Source: Luteimonas sp. FCS-9
GTDB lineage: Bacteria > Pseudomonadota > Gammaproteobacteria > Xanthomonadales > Xanthomonadaceae
DNA length: 64,000 bases
Direction: 5' to 3'
NCBI RefSeq assembly: GCF_001014645.1
Contig: NZ_LASZ01000006.1
Span: 124,001-188,000 of the forward strand
Part shown: positions 26,289-35,031 of the stretch, in pieces
Layout: each line of letters starts with the position of its first letter
Numbering within the stretch: position 1 is the first letter of the stretch
The notes under the pieces: generated by a model
Seen by the model: only the letters and a program-made list of their open reading frames with translations
The model's database searches: none
Told to the model about the DNA's origin: nothing
Position numbers and translations under genes: made by a program

Positions 26289-26843
26289 ATGTCAGCCAAC
26301 GTCCAGAGCAACACGCCCGCCAGCGGCACGTCCGGCGGCAGGGCCGCGCCCGCCCGCCCGCCGCTCGTGGGCATCGTGATGGGCTCGCGTTCGGACTGGG
26401 AGACGATGCAGCACGCCGCGCAGAAGCTCGAGCAGCTCGGCGTCCCGCACGAGATCCGCGTGGTGTCCGCGCACCGCACGCCGGACGTGCTGTTCGACTA
26501 CGCCGCCTCGGCGCGCACGCGCGGCCTGCGCGCGATCATCGCCGGCGCCGGCGGCGCGGCGCATCTGCCGGGCATGCTCGCGTCCAAGACCGCGGTGCCG
26601 GTGCTCGGCGTGCCGGTGCAGTCCAGGGCGCTCAACGGACTCGATTCGCTGCTGTCGATCGTGCAGATGCCGGCCGGCGTGCCGGTCGCGACGTTCGCGA
26701 TCGGCAATGCCGGCGCGGCCAACGCCGCGCTGTTCGCCGCGGCGATGCTGGCCGCCGGCGACGAGGCGGTCGCCCGCGCGCTGGACGAGTTCCGCCAGCG
26801 CCAGACCGACGAAGTCGCCGCCAACGACGATCCGCGTCGATGA
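26289..26843 (+). CDS. purE: N5-carboxyaminoimidazole ribonucleotide mutase
   Basis: A 184-residue class I PurE of purine synthesis, converting N5-CAIR to CAIR. Motifs are [13 protein letters not shown] (substrate-binding loop), [26 protein letters not shown] and [22 protein letters not shown]. The N-terminus has about 25 extra residues before GIVMGS compared with E. coli. Its stop overlaps, as ATGA, with a 37-codon reading frame that leads to purK. The upstream stretch 26246-26266 is AT-richer and may hold the promoter. Confidence 0.95.
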   Translation: MSANVQSNTPASGTSGGRAAPARPPLVGIVMGSRSDWETMQHAAQKLEQLGVPHEIRVVSAHRTPDVLFDYAASARTRGLRAIIAGAGGAAHLPGMLASKTAVPVLGVPVQSRALNGLDSLLSIVQMPAGVPVATFAIGNAGAANAALFAAAMLAAGDEAVARALDEFRQRQTDEVAANDDPRR

Positions 26844-26953
26844 GCGGCGAGCCGGTCGGCACCGACGGGCGCGCCTGCCCGGCGCCCGCGTCCCGTCCCG
26901 CTGTCGCGCGGGAACGCCGCCGCCGGGGCGTCCTGCCGCGGGGGCAGGCATGA
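26840..26953 (+). CDS. Possible 37-residue bridging peptide between purE and purK
   Basis: A 37-codon frame whose ATG overlaps the purE stop (ATGA at 26840-26843) and whose TGA overlaps the purK ATG (ATGA at 26950-26953). The peptide is arginine/alanine/proline-rich with no family resemblance. It could serve translational coupling through an otherwise 106-nt gap, or be a chance open frame in GC-rich DNA. The exact junctions at both ends are the only evidence. Confidence 0.25.
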   Translation: MSGEPVGTDGRACPAPASRPAVARERRRRGVLPRGQA

Positions 26954-28092
26954 GCACGGTCGGCATCCTGGGCGGCGGCCAGCTCGCACGTATGCTGGCG
27001 CTGGCCGGGCATCCGCTGGGGCTGCGCTTCGTCGTGCTCGACGGTGCGGCCGATGCCTGCGCGGGGCAGTGCGCGCCGCTGCTGGTGGGCGGCTACGACG
27101 ATCCCGCGGCGCTGGCCGAGCTGGCCGGCCGTGTCGACGTGGCGACGTTCGACTTCGAGAACGTGCCGGCCGACGGCGCGCGGCGACTCGCCGCGGACGT
27201 GCCGGTGTTCCCCAATCCCGACGCGCTGGCGCTGACCCAGGACCGGCTCGCCGAGAAGACGCTGTTCCGCGAGCTCGGCATCCCGGTGCCGGACTTCGCC
27301 GACATCGCCACGCGCGAGGCGCTCGACGCCGCGGTCGCGCGCCTGGGCATGCCCTGCATCCTCAAGACGCGGCGGCTCGGCTACGACGGCAAGGGCCAGT
27401 TCCGGATCCGCGAGGCGGCCGACGTCGACGCGGCCTGGGACGCGCTCGGTGCGCAGGCGCAGGCGACCGGGCTGATCCTCGAGGGCTTCGTCGCGTTCGA
27501 GCGCGAGCTCAGCGTGATCGCGGTGCGCGGGCGCGACGGCGCGTTTCGCACCTGGCCGCTGACCGAGAACCGCCACGTCGACGGCGTGCTGTCGACGAGC
27601 CTGGCGCCGGCCGACGCCGACGCGGCGACGGTGCGCACCGCGACCGCGCATGCCCGTGCGATTGCCGAACGCCTGGACTACGTCGGCGTGTTCGCGCTGG
27701 AGCTGTTCTGCCGCGGCGACGAGCTGCTCGCCAACGAACTCGCGCCGCGCGTGCACAACTCCGGCCACTGGACGATCGAGGGCGCGGAGACCTCGCAGTT
27801 CGAGAACCACCTGCGCGCGGTGCTCGGCCTGCCGCTGGGCGAGACCGCGCCGCGCGGCGTGTCGTGCATGCTCAACTGGCTCGGCGCGATGCCCGACGCC
27901 GCGGCCGCACTGGCGGTGCCCGGCGTGCACTGGCACGACTACGGCAAGCAGCCGCGCGACGGCCGCAAGGTCGGCCACGCGACGCTGCGCGCCGAAGACG
28001 CCGAGACGCTGGCGCAACGGCTCGAGGCCCTCGGGCACGCACTCGGCCGGCAGGCCCAGATCGCGCCGGTGGTCGCGCGGCTGGCCGGCTGA
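26950..28092 (+). CDS. purK: N5-carboxyaminoimidazole ribonucleotide synthase
   Basis: A 380-residue ATP-grasp enzyme that carboxylates AIR to N5-CAIR using ATP and bicarbonate, the step before PurE. The N-terminus VGILGGGQLARMLALAGHPLGLR is the typical PurK opening. ATP-grasp features include LKTRRLGYDGKGQFRI and the metal-binding ELFCRGDELLANELAPRVHNSGHWTIEG stretch, of which NELAPRVHNSGH is diagnostic. It forms an operon with purE. A short tandem repeat follows directly after the stop codon. Confidence 0.96.
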   Translation: MSTVGILGGGQLARMLALAGHPLGLRFVVLDGAADACAGQCAPLLVGGYDDPAALAELAGRVDVATFDFENVPADGARRLAADVPVFPNPDALALTQDRLAEKTLFRELGIPVPDFADIATREALDAAVARLGMPCILKTRRLGYDGKGQFRIREAADVDAAWDALGAQAQATGLILEGFVAFERELSVIAVRGRDGAFRTWPLTENRHVDGVLSTSLAPADADAATVRTATAHARAIAERLDYVGVFALELFCRGDELLANELAPRVHNSGHWTIEGAETSQFENHLRAVLGLPLGETAPRGVSCMLNWLGAMPDAAAALAVPGVHWHDYGKQPRDGRKVGHATLRAEDAETLAQRLEALGHALGRQAQIAPVVARLAG

Positions 28093-28110
28093 GCGATCGA
28101 CAGATCGACC

Positions 28111-28158
28111 GATTGAGCGATTGGGCGATTGGGCGATTGAGCGATTGAGCGATTGAGC
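28111..28158. repeat. 8-bp tandem repeat after purK
   Basis: Six adjacent copies of GATTGAGC (two of them GATTGGGC) are preceded by degenerate copies from about 28092 (GAGCGATCGACAGATCGACC). It is a microsatellite-like array directly downstream of purK, not part of any gene I can support. Confidence 0.9.
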
Positions 28159-28206
28159 GGCACCGCGGGCGTGCGATCTCCATCGCAGGCGCGCGCCTGC
28201 CCCTCC

Positions 28207-28702
28207 GTAGGAGCGCGCTCGCGCGCGAGAGGACGTCAAGGAAAGTCCCTCGCGCGCAAGCGCGCTCCTACGGTGATCGGACTGCATGTGCCGCCGCGCG
28301 GGGCGGTCGGTGGTCGGATGTTCCGCATGTGCCTCCGCGCGGGGCGGAAGTGGATGGCGGCCTGCGTAAGCATCTGGATCGCCAGTGCGCGTCCTGATCG
28401 CCGGTGCGCGCCCTCACCGTGGCGCGCTTGCGCGCCTGCTCCGTAGGAGCGCGCTTGCGCGCGAGAGGCCGTCAAGGAAAGTCCCTCGCGCGCAAGCGCG
28501 CTCCTACGGTGATCGGACCGCATGTGCCGTCGCGCGGGGCGGACGGTGGAGGGCGGTCTGCGTACGCATCTGGATCGCCGGCACGCGTCCTGATCGCCGA
28601 TGCGCCCCTCACCGTGGCGCGCTTGCGCGCAGGCTCCGCAGGAGCGCGCTCGCGCGCGAGAGGCCGTCAAGGGAAGTCCCTCGCGCGCGAGCGCGCTCCT
28701 AC
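28207..28702. repeat. Threefold array of REP pairs with a repeated spacer
   Basis: Three nearly identical inverted REP pairs lie at 28207-28271, 28443-28507 and 28638-28702. They share the loop sequence GTCAAGGAAAGTCC (GTCAAGGGAAGTCC in the third). The spacers 28272-28442 and 28508-28637 are themselves related (GGTGATCGGA, GCATGTGCC, GCGCGGGGCGG, CATCTGGATCGCC, CCTCACCGTGGCGCGC); the first contains an internal duplication. No gene is seen in 28093-28698. The last REP head supplies the stop codon of the next minus-strand gene. Confidence 0.88.
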
Positions 28703-29169
28703 GGATGGTCCTGCGGCGGCGGTGGAGCGGACGTCGCCCCAGGCGACCGGTCGACCAGGACCCGGAACGTGACCGCGACCAGCGCCCAGCACAGGCCGAA
28801 CGACAGCGGCACCACCGGCCGTTCGACGATGGTCTCGAACAGGTAGGCGATCGCGTAGCCCGGGCCGTAGCCGAGGAACCCGGCGACGTGGACGACCGCC
28901 CACAGCACGAGCGCCAGCGCGAACCACACGAGCGCGTACGTCGACGTCGCGACGCGCCTGCGCAGCAGTGCGTGCGCCGGCAGGCCGATCAGCACCATCG
29001 CGGCGTAGCCCAGCGCGAGCCCGATGACTGCGCCCATGGCCATGCGCTGGCCGCGGCCGAGTTGTCCGAGGATCGGGTCAGAGACCGGGAAGAACAGTCC
29101 GGCGTACACGGCCGCGAACGCGGCGGCCCACAGCGGTGCGATCGCGATCGCGACCAGGGTGCGTTTCAC
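28699..29169 (-). CDS. Hypothetical small membrane protein, GTG start
   Basis: A 156-residue protein with four predicted membrane helices (about residues 3-25, 42-65, 75-100 and 105-140) and a proline-rich C-terminal tail (SAPPPPQDHP). I do not recognise the family. A GTG start at 29169 is proposed because a GAGGA ribosome site lies 6-10 nt upstream on the minus strand and no ATG fits the hydrophobic N-terminus. It is downstream of hmuV on the same strand. The TAG stop (28701-28699) lies inside the GTAG head of a REP. Between it and hmuV (29170-29335) is a purine-rich low-complexity stretch with imperfect GACGGGATG-like repeats. Confidence 0.7.
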   Translation of the reverse strand: MKRTLVAIAIAPLWAAAFAAVYAGLFFPVSDPILGQLGRGQRMAMGAVIGLALGYAAMVLIGLPAHALLRRRVATSTYALVWFALALVLWAVVHVAGFLGYGPGYAIAYLFETIVERPVVPLSFGLCWALVAVTFRVLVDRSPGATSAPPPPQDHP

Positions 29170-29335
29170 GGGTGGTCCTCGTGGGCCATGGCGGGCGCGG
29201 CAGCCAAGGAAGGGGAGCCAAGCGAGGCCGGCGAGGGGAGCGAGGCGGACGAGAAGGACGGGATGGGCGAGACGGACGGGATGGATGCGATGGACATGAC
29301 CGCACGCGCCGCCGTCGCGTTCGCTGCGCGGCGGC

Positions 29336-30115
29336 TCATCGCGGATCGTCGCTGACGACCAGCGGCACGCCGCGTGTCGGATGCTCGAGCACCAGCACCG
29401 GCTGCCGGTACACACGCTCGATGGTCTCGCGGGTCAACACCTCGCGCGGGCTGCCGTCGGCGGCGACGCGGCCGTGCTGCAGCATGACGATGCGGTCGGC
29501 ATGCCCGGCGGCGAGGTTGAGGTCGTGCAGCACGACGATCACGCAGGCGCCCTCGTCGGCGAGCCGGCGCGCGGTGCGCAGCACGGCCTCCTGGTGCTGC
29601 AGGTCGAGCGCGGCGGTGGGCTCGTCGAGGAACACGACCGGCGTGGTCTGCGCGAGCACGCGCGCGAACGCGGTGCGCGAGGCCTCGCCGCCCGAGAGCG
29701 TCTGCACGTCGCGGCCGGCGAGGTGGACGATGTCGGCGGTCGCCATCGCCGCCTCGGCGATGCGCGCGTCCTGCGCCGGCGCCGGCGGGTGAGGCAGGCG
29801 GCCCATCGCGACGACCTCGCGCACGCTGAAGGCGAAGCGCACCGCGTGATCCTGCGGCAGCACGCTGCGCTCGCGTGCGAGCGCGCGCGCCTTCCATTCG
29901 CGCAGCGGCGCGCCCGCGAGCCGGACGTGGCCTGCGGCCGGGACGAGGTCGCCCGAGGCGACCGCGAGCAGCGTCGACTTTCCGGCGCCGTTGGGGCCGA
30001 CCAATGCGGTCAGCGTGCCGCGCGCGAAGCGCAGGTCGACGTCGTCGAGGATCGCGCGGCCGTCGATGCGCACGCTCGCGCGCTCGATCGCGAGCACCGC
30101 GCCGTGTCCGCTCAT
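29336..30115 (-). CDS. hmuV: Haem/siderophore ABC importer ATP-binding protein (HmuV type)
   Basis: A 259-residue ATPase of the FecCD-type importer class. It has Walker A GPNGAGKST, signature LSGGEASRTAFARVLAQ, Walker B VVFLDEPTAALDLQHQ and the H-loop VVLHDLNLAAGHADRI. HmuV-type proteins energise haem uptake across the inner membrane. It overlaps the permease gene by ATGA and is last of the hmuTUV operon. The haem assignment rests on similarity of the whole set to HmuTUV; given the surrounding siderophore genes, a ferric-catecholate substrate is the main alternative. Confidence 0.88.
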   Translation of the reverse strand: MSGHGAVLAIERASVRIDGRAILDDVDLRFARGTLTALVGPNGAGKSTLLAVASGDLVPAAGHVRLAGAPLREWKARALARERSVLPQDHAVRFAFSVREVVAMGRLPHPPAPAQDARIAEAAMATADIVHLAGRDVQTLSGGEASRTAFARVLAQTTPVVFLDEPTAALDLQHQEAVLRTARRLADEGACVIVVLHDLNLAAGHADRIVMLQHGRVAADGSPREVLTRETIERVYRQPVLVLEHPTRGVPLVVSDDPR

Positions 30116-31182
30116 GCGCCGCCCCGCTTGCGGCTGCGCAGCACCAGCCACAGGAAGAACGGCGCGCCGAGCGCGGCCGAGAACAGGCCCAGCGGGATCT
30201 CCGAGGGCGGGTCGAGGCTGCGCGCGGCGGTGTCGGCGACGACCACCAGCAGGCCGCCGGTCGCGCCCGACACCGGCAGCAGCCAGCGGTGACCGGGGCC
30301 GGCGAGCAGGCGCACGAAATGCGGCACCACCAGGCCGACGAAGCCGACGACGCCGGCGAACGCGACCGCCGAGCCGACCAGCAGCGCGCAGACCGCGACC
30401 AGCAGCGCGCGCGTGCGGCGCACGTCCAGGCCGATGTGCTGGGCCTGGCGCTCGCCCAGCGCGAGCATGTCCAGCGGCGTGGCCAGCGTCGCCAGCGCGA
30501 CCGCGCCGACCGCGAACGCCGGCACCGCGGCCAGCAGGTCGCCCCAGTCGGCCATCGCCAGCGAGCCCATCTGCCAGAACACCAGCGACTGCAGCTCGTC
30601 GGTGCGCGCGATGTAGGTGAAGAAGCCGATCGCCGCCGAGCAGCCCGCGGCGATCGCGATGCCCACCAGCAGCAGTGTCGCAGTGCCGCCGCCGCGGTCG
30701 GGGCGGGCGAGCAGGTAGATCAGCGTGGTCGTCGCCGCGCCGCCGGCGAACGCGGCGACCGGGATCGTCCAGGCGCCGAGCACCGTGGCGCCGAGCACGA
30801 TCGCCGCCACGGCGCCCAGCGCGGCGCCGTGGGTCACGCCGACGATGCCCGGATCGGCCAGCGGGTTGCCGAACAGGCCCTGCAGCCCGGCGCCGGCCAT
30901 CGCCAGCGACGCGCCGACGATGACCGCCAGCAGCGCGCGCGGCACGCGCAGGTTCCAGACCACCGAGATGTCGCGCTGGTTCAGCGTGCCGGCATCGGCC
31001 AGCCCCAGCTGGTGCGCGATCACGTGCACCACGTCGCCGGGCGGGATCCGCAGCGGGCCGACGCCGAACGACAGCACGATCACCACCGCCAGCAGCGCGA
31101 GCATGGCGAGCAGCAGCAGGCCGCCGGGCGGGCGCCTGACCTGTCCGGAGCGCCGCGGCGTCGCGCGGCCGTCCGCGCTCAT
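30112..31182 (-). CDS. hmuU: Haem/siderophore ABC importer permease (HmuU type, FecCD family)
   Basis: A 356-residue permease with about ten membrane helices. FecCD hallmarks are RVPRALLAVIVGASLAMAGAG, GLFGNPLADPGIVGVTHGAALG and the cytoplasmic coupling region GFVGLVVPHFVRLLAGPGHRWLLP. A single permease gene, rather than the fepD/fepG pair of E. coli, implies a homodimer as in HmuU and BtuC. Start and stop overlap the neighbouring genes by 4 nt on both sides, so the three-gene operon is tightly coupled. Confidence 0.92.
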   Translation of the reverse strand: MSADGRATPRRSGQVRRPPGGLLLLAMLALLAVVIVLSFGVGPLRIPPGDVVHVIAHQLGLADAGTLNQRDISVVWNLRVPRALLAVIVGASLAMAGAGLQGLFGNPLADPGIVGVTHGAALGAVAAIVLGATVLGAWTIPVAAFAGGAATTTLIYLLARPDRGGGTATLLLVGIAIAAGCSAAIGFFTYIARTDELQSLVFWQMGSLAMADWGDLLAAVPAFAVGAVALATLATPLDMLALGERQAQHIGLDVRRTRALLVAVCALLVGSAVAFAGVVGFVGLVVPHFVRLLAGPGHRWLLPVSGATGGLLVVVADTAARSLDPPSEIPLGLFSAALGAPFFLWLVLRSRKRGGA

Positions 31183-32240
31183 GCGCCGGGCTGGGCGTCG
31201 AGTTCGGCGGCCAGTTCGGCCAGCGCCGTCGCCAGCGCCAGCGCGCCGGCGCCGCTGGCGACGCTCGTGGCCTTGAGCTGCAGGTCGGGCATCACCCAGA
31301 CGCGGTTCGCGATGCCCGCCGGCGTCTGCCGCAGCGAGGGATAGGCCTTCCACAGGCCGTCGGGCCCGCCGAACACGCGCAGGTCGTCCTCGCTGACCAG
31401 GACCACGTCCGGATCGGCCGCGACGATGCCCTCGTTGCTCAGCTGCGAGTAGTTGGCCACGCGGGCCTCGTCGCCGACGTTGATGCCGCCGGCCAGACGG
31501 ATGACCTCGGCGGCCGCGGTGTCGGCGCCGCCGACCGTGGGCGCGCCGCCGCCGCCGGTGGCCGAGACGTGGATCACGCGCGGGCGGCGGGTATGCCGCG
31601 CGGCGATGCCGGCGGCCTCGTCGAGCTGTGCCTGCACGCGCGCGGCCAGCTGCTCGCCCTCGTCGACATGACCGAACGCGGCGGCGATCTTGCGCACCTT
31701 GTCCGGGGCGGGCTGCAGCTCGTCGACGATGAGCATCGCGTGGCCGGCGTCGCGCAGCGGCTGCGCGAGCTTGCCGTGCCGGCGCAGGCTGTTGCCGACG
31801 AACAGCGTGCCGTCGAGGCTCAGCACGCCCTCGACGCCGGTGGTGCGGTTGAACAGGAAATGATGCGGCGCCTTGCGTCCGGTCTCGGTGACGCTGTTGA
31901 CCGGCGCGGCGAAGACCTGGTCCGACAGGCCCAGCGCATCCATGACCATGACGATGTCGTCGTTGCCGACGATCGTGCGGCTGGTGTCGGCGATGGTGAC
32001 CTCGACGCCATCGTCGGAGCGGACGGTCGCCGGCAGGTCCTGCGGCGAACGCGGTACCCGCGGCACGTCGGTGCCGGCGACCTGGCGCCAGCCGTCGGGC
32101 AGCGCCGTGCCGGCGGTCGCGGCAGCGGCCTGCGGGGCGGCGGCGTTGCCGTCGTCGCCGTTGCGGGCGCAACCTGCGAGCGCGCAGGCCAGGCCGGCGG
32201 CGAGCAGGGCGGCATGGCGGATCGTGACGCGCTGGAACAT
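31179..32240 (-). CDS. hmuT: Haem/siderophore ABC importer substrate-binding lipoprotein (HmuT type)
   Basis: A 353-residue periplasmic binding protein. The lipobox LAGC at residues 21-24 (AAGLACALAGC) predicts a lipoprotein. It is followed by a short linker and a class III binding-protein fold (PF01497). Visible stretches are RTIVGNDDIVMVMDALGL, NRTTGVEGVLSLDGTLFVGN and GINVGDEARVANYSQLSNEGIVAADPDVVLV (its core SQLSNEGIVAADPDVVLV is typical of HmuT). The start at 32240 has GGTGACAGG upstream. It precedes hmuU with ATGA overlap. No convincing Fur box was seen directly upstream. Haem is the favoured ligand; a ferric siderophore is possible. Confidence 0.87.
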   Translation of the reverse strand: MFQRVTIRHAALLAAGLACALAGCARNGDDGNAAAPQAAAATAGTALPDGWRQVAGTDVPRVPRSPQDLPATVRSDDGVEVTIADTSRTIVGNDDIVMVMDALGLSDQVFAAPVNSVTETGRKAPHHFLFNRTTGVEGVLSLDGTLFVGNSLRRHGKLAQPLRDAGHAMLIVDELQPAPDKVRKIAAAFGHVDEGEQLAARVQAQLDEAAGIAARHTRRPRVIHVSATGGGGAPTVGGADTAAAEVIRLAGGINVGDEARVANYSQLSNEGIVAADPDVVLVSEDDLRVFGGPDGLWKAYPSLRQTPAGIANRVWVMPDLQLKATSVASGAGALALATALAELAAELDAQPGA

Positions 32241-32356
32241 CGGCCTGTCACCTTGTCGAAGCGGAAAAGACGCACCGGCGCGGAGGCGCTCCGGCCGGTG
32301 CGGGACGACGATTTTAGCCCGTATCCCCCGTCGGGAGATCGGGCGCCGCCCTCGGC

Positions 32357-32387
32357 CCCCGCGATGCCGGTCCGGCATGCCGCGGGG
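32357..32387 (-). terminator. Hairpin after the yncE-like gene
   Basis: A nested palindrome centred at 32371 (ATGCCGG/CCGGCAT at 32364-32378, flanked by CCCCGCG/CGCGGGG) lies about 30-50 nt downstream of the yncE-like stop on the minus strand and before hmuT. It is a candidate terminator. Confidence 0.4.
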
Positions 32388-32413
32388 GGCGGGGGGTCCC
32401 GCGTTGCGCGGGC

Positions 32414-33820
32414 TCAGCGCCCCTTGGGCGCGATCCGGCGGATATGGTCGCCCTTCGGGTCCTCGGCGCCGCGCGCCTTGTTGACCGCGTAGACGACGCC
32501 GTCGGCGCCCTTGCTGACGTGGTTGGGGAAGCTGCCGCCGTCGAAGTTGGCGACGACCTTGCCGCTGTCGTCGACGACGGCGATCGTGTCGGCGCCGCGG
32601 TTGACGACGTAGGCCAGGCGCCGGGTCGGCTCGTAGGAGACGTTCAGCGCGCCGGCACCGACGTAGACGTCGTGGTCGATCGTGCCGGTCTGCGGATCGA
32701 CGATCAGCAGGTTGTCGCTGCCCTGCGACACCACCAGCAGGCGCTTGCCGACCGGGTTCCAGGCGACGCCGATCGCGCTGCGCGCGTTGACCAGCGGGAT
32801 CACCTTCTCGACCGCGTTGCTCGCGGTGTCGATGACCGCGGCCTCGGGCGTGGACATGCTCGCGGTGTAGAGCTTGCCGGTCGCGGGGTCCAGGTCGAGG
32901 CTGGTCGGCGCGAACTTCTCGCCGCGCACGCCCGACTCGATCACGATGTTGTCCAGCTGGGCCAGGCGCTTGGCGTCGAACACCGAGATGAAGTTCTCCC
33001 CGGCGGCGGTCGCGTAGACGCGGCCGCGCTGCGCGTCGACGACGATGTCGCGCGAATGCGGCACCGCGCCGACCGGGAACTGCTTGACCAGCGACAGGTC
33101 GGACTGGCGGTAGACGGCCACGGTGTTCTGGCGGGTGTTGGTGACCCAGACGTTGCCGTTGGCGTCGTCGACGCCGACGCCGTAGACCGCGAACACGCCG
33201 CCCGGGCGGGCCGGCTGGCCGGGACGCGGCGCGGGGGCCGGCGCCTGACCGGGCGTGACGCTGGCCACGACCTGCAGCGACTGCGGGTCAACCTTCTGCA
33301 GCGCCGACACGGTGACCGGCGGGCGGCCGACCGCGCTGGTCACGAACAGCGCGTCGTTCTTCGCGCTGTAGGCGACCTGGTACAGGCCCTGCGCGAGCTT
33401 GGCGCTGCGCACGTCGAAGCGCTCCTGGCCCGAGACCGGCAGTTGCCGGGAGACCTTCAGCTCGAAGATCGAGGCCGCGTCCGGGCCGCTGGTGCGCACG
33501 ACCACCGGGTGCACGCCGACCGCGGCGTCGGCCGGGATCGCGACGCGCCCCTTGAAGCCGCCTTCGGCGTCGGCGACGAACGGCTGCGCGTTGAGCACGG
33601 TCTCGCCGCGCTGCAGGGTGATCCGCTGGCCGGGCTTGAAGCCGCTGCCGGCGAGCTCGACTTCGCTGCCGGGCAGCACGACCGGGCTGGCCGCGCGGAC
33701 GCTGCCCTTGAAATCGACGTCGGGCTGGCTGAACACCTGGGCGCCGGCGAGGCCGGTGGCCGCCGACAGGGCGAGGGCGAGGACGGCCAGCCGCAGGCGG
33801 CGGGAAGGCGAGGTTGTCAT
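32414..33820 (-). CDS. YncE-like periplasmic beta-propeller protein (YVTN family)
   Basis: A 468-residue secreted protein. A signal peptide (LRLAVLALALSAATGLAGAQ) leads into an N-terminal IPT/Ig-like region (about 30-125, PVVLPGSEVELAGSGFKPGQR) and a seven-bladed propeller (about 130-465). The blades repeat hydrophobic/aspartate motifs such as DIVVDAQRGRVYATAAG, SLDLDPATGKLYTASMS and IDTASNAVEKVIPLVN. It resembles E. coli YncE, a Fur-regulated periplasmic propeller encoded beside the TonB receptor YncD. Its location among TonB receptors fits a role in iron acquisition, but the exact function is unknown. GGAG lies 9 nt before the ATG. Confidence 0.8.
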   Translation of the reverse strand: MTTSPSRRLRLAVLALALSAATGLAGAQVFSQPDVDFKGSVRAASPVVLPGSEVELAGSGFKPGQRITLQRGETVLNAQPFVADAEGGFKGRVAIPADAAVGVHPVVVRTSGPDAASIFELKVSRQLPVSGQERFDVRSAKLAQGLYQVAYSAKNDALFVTSAVGRPPVTVSALQKVDPQSLQVVASVTPGQAPAPAPRPGQPARPGGVFAVYGVGVDDANGNVWVTNTRQNTVAVYRQSDLSLVKQFPVGAVPHSRDIVVDAQRGRVYATAAGENFISVFDAKRLAQLDNIVIESGVRGEKFAPTSLDLDPATGKLYTASMSTPEAAVIDTASNAVEKVIPLVNARSAIGVAWNPVGKRLLVVSQGSDNLLIVDPQTGTIDHDVYVGAGALNVSYEPTRRLAYVVNRGADTIAVVDDSGKVVANFDGGSFPNHVSKGADGVVYAVNKARGAEDPKGDHIRRIAPKGR

Positions 33821-33974
33821 GACGAACTCCTGGAGCACTGAAGGGACCGGCGAAAGCGAGGTGCCGGAGGGAGGGGAACACGCAGTGGCTGCGACGCCGG
33901 GCGTCGTGGCGATGGCGGACCCGGGCGGCGCCGGGGTCCGGGTCAGGCGGGGCGCGGCCGCGGCCGCGCCCGGA

Positions 33975-35024
33975 TCATCGGCCGGGATCCACGCCATCCG
34001 CGTGGCTCGGGGTGTCGCTGTGGTCGGCGATGCCGGCGACGGCATGCAGCGTCCACATCAGCGAGGCCCGGAACATCGGGCCGTGGGTCAGTCCGGGAAA
34101 CTCGCGGTAGGCGACCTGCAGGCCGTCGACGCCGGACAGGCGGTCGGCGAGCCTGTGCGCCGAGTCCGGCGGCGCGGCCTCGATGCGACGCAGGTGGACC
34201 TGCACGCGCGGATCCGACAGGTCGCGATGCGCGACCTGCCGCGTGCGCTCGCCTTCGCCCAGGCCGATCAGCACGCGCGCCGGCCGGCCGGCGTTGTTGG
34301 CCACGAACCGCCGCTCGGGTGCGCCGAGCATCGCGCCGTCGCCCCACCACAGCGACGGGCTGCCGGCGGCATAGGTGTCGAACGCACCCGTGCGCGTGTA
34401 CAGCGTATGCAGCGTGAACAACCCGGCCAGCGAATGGCCCCACAGCGTCTGTCGCGCCGGATCGATGGGCACGCGGCGCGCGACCTCGGGCCGGATCGCG
34501 CGCTCGATCGTCTCGAGCATCGCGTCCGCACCGCCGCCGCCGACGATCGTGGTGCCGTCGCGCACCGGCCGCTCGCCCTCGAACGGGGTGTAGTCGCGCG
34601 TGCGCGCTTCGGAATCGATGCGCAGGTCGTTGGGATAGCCCACGAACACCAGCGCGTGCGGCACCGGCTGCGCCGCCAGTTCGGCCAGCAGCGCGTCGTC
34701 GAACTCGACCAGCGCGGCGTTGCCGTCGAGCATCCACAGCGCCGGGTAGCCGGACGCCGGCGCCGGGGACTTCGGCACCGCGACGTGCACGCGCCAGCTG
34801 CGCAGGCCGTCGCGGCTGGTGACCTCGAAGCGCTCGAACGCGTAGTGCCGCGACGCATGGTCGGCGACGGTCTCGCCGATCGCGCGCGCCGGATTGCGCT
34901 GCTGCGCGGCTGCGGTCGTCGGCACGGCCTGCAGCGCGAGCAGCAGCCCGGTCGCGGCCGCCAGCGTCGCCAGGCGGATCGGGTGGTGGGACTTGGATCG
35001 GCGGGTGTGCATGCGGTCGCTCAT
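33975..35024 (-). CDS. Periplasmic ferric-siderophore esterase (PfeE/IroE/BesA-like alpha/beta-hydrolase)
   Basis: A 349-residue protein with a signal peptide (IRLATLAAATGLLLALQAVPTTAAAQ) and an esterase D-type alpha/beta-hydrolase domain. The nucleophile elbow is WGHSLAGLFTLH, and the catalytic histidine lies in FPGLTHGPMF. This is the pattern of IroE/BesA/PfeE enzymes that cut the trilactone of enterobactin-type siderophores to release iron. The gene starts 7 nt after the stop of the PfeA/FepA-like receptor, the same pairing as pfeA-pfeE of Pseudomonas. Export to the periplasm fits PfeE rather than cytoplasmic Fes. Start 35024; an in-frame ATG at 35012 is also possible. Confidence 0.83.
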   Translation of the reverse strand: MSDRMHTRRSKSHHPIRLATLAAATGLLLALQAVPTTAAAQQRNPARAIGETVADHASRHYAFERFEVTSRDGLRSWRVHVAVPKSPAPASGYPALWMLDGNAALVEFDDALLAELAAQPVPHALVFVGYPNDLRIDSEARTRDYTPFEGERPVRDGTTIVGGGGADAMLETIERAIRPEVARRVPIDPARQTLWGHSLAGLFTLHTLYTRTGAFDTYAAGSPSLWWGDGAMLGAPERRFVANNAGRPARVLIGLGEGERTRQVAHRDLSDPRVQVHLRRIEAAPPDSAHRLADRLSGVDGLQVAYREFPGLTHGPMFRASLMWTLHAVAGIADHSDTPSHADGVDPGR

Positions 35025-35031
35025 CGGGGGC

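Noticed and set aside
28207-28702. Possible CRISPR array
   Set aside because: The repeats are palindromic REP pairs, too few, with related rather than unique spacers of unequal length, and no cas genes are nearby.
29170-29335. Possible small gene in the purine-rich stretch between hmuV and the membrane gene
   Set aside because: Low-complexity GACGGGATG-like repeats give repetitive peptides in all frames, with no start context. It is described as a low-complexity spacer.
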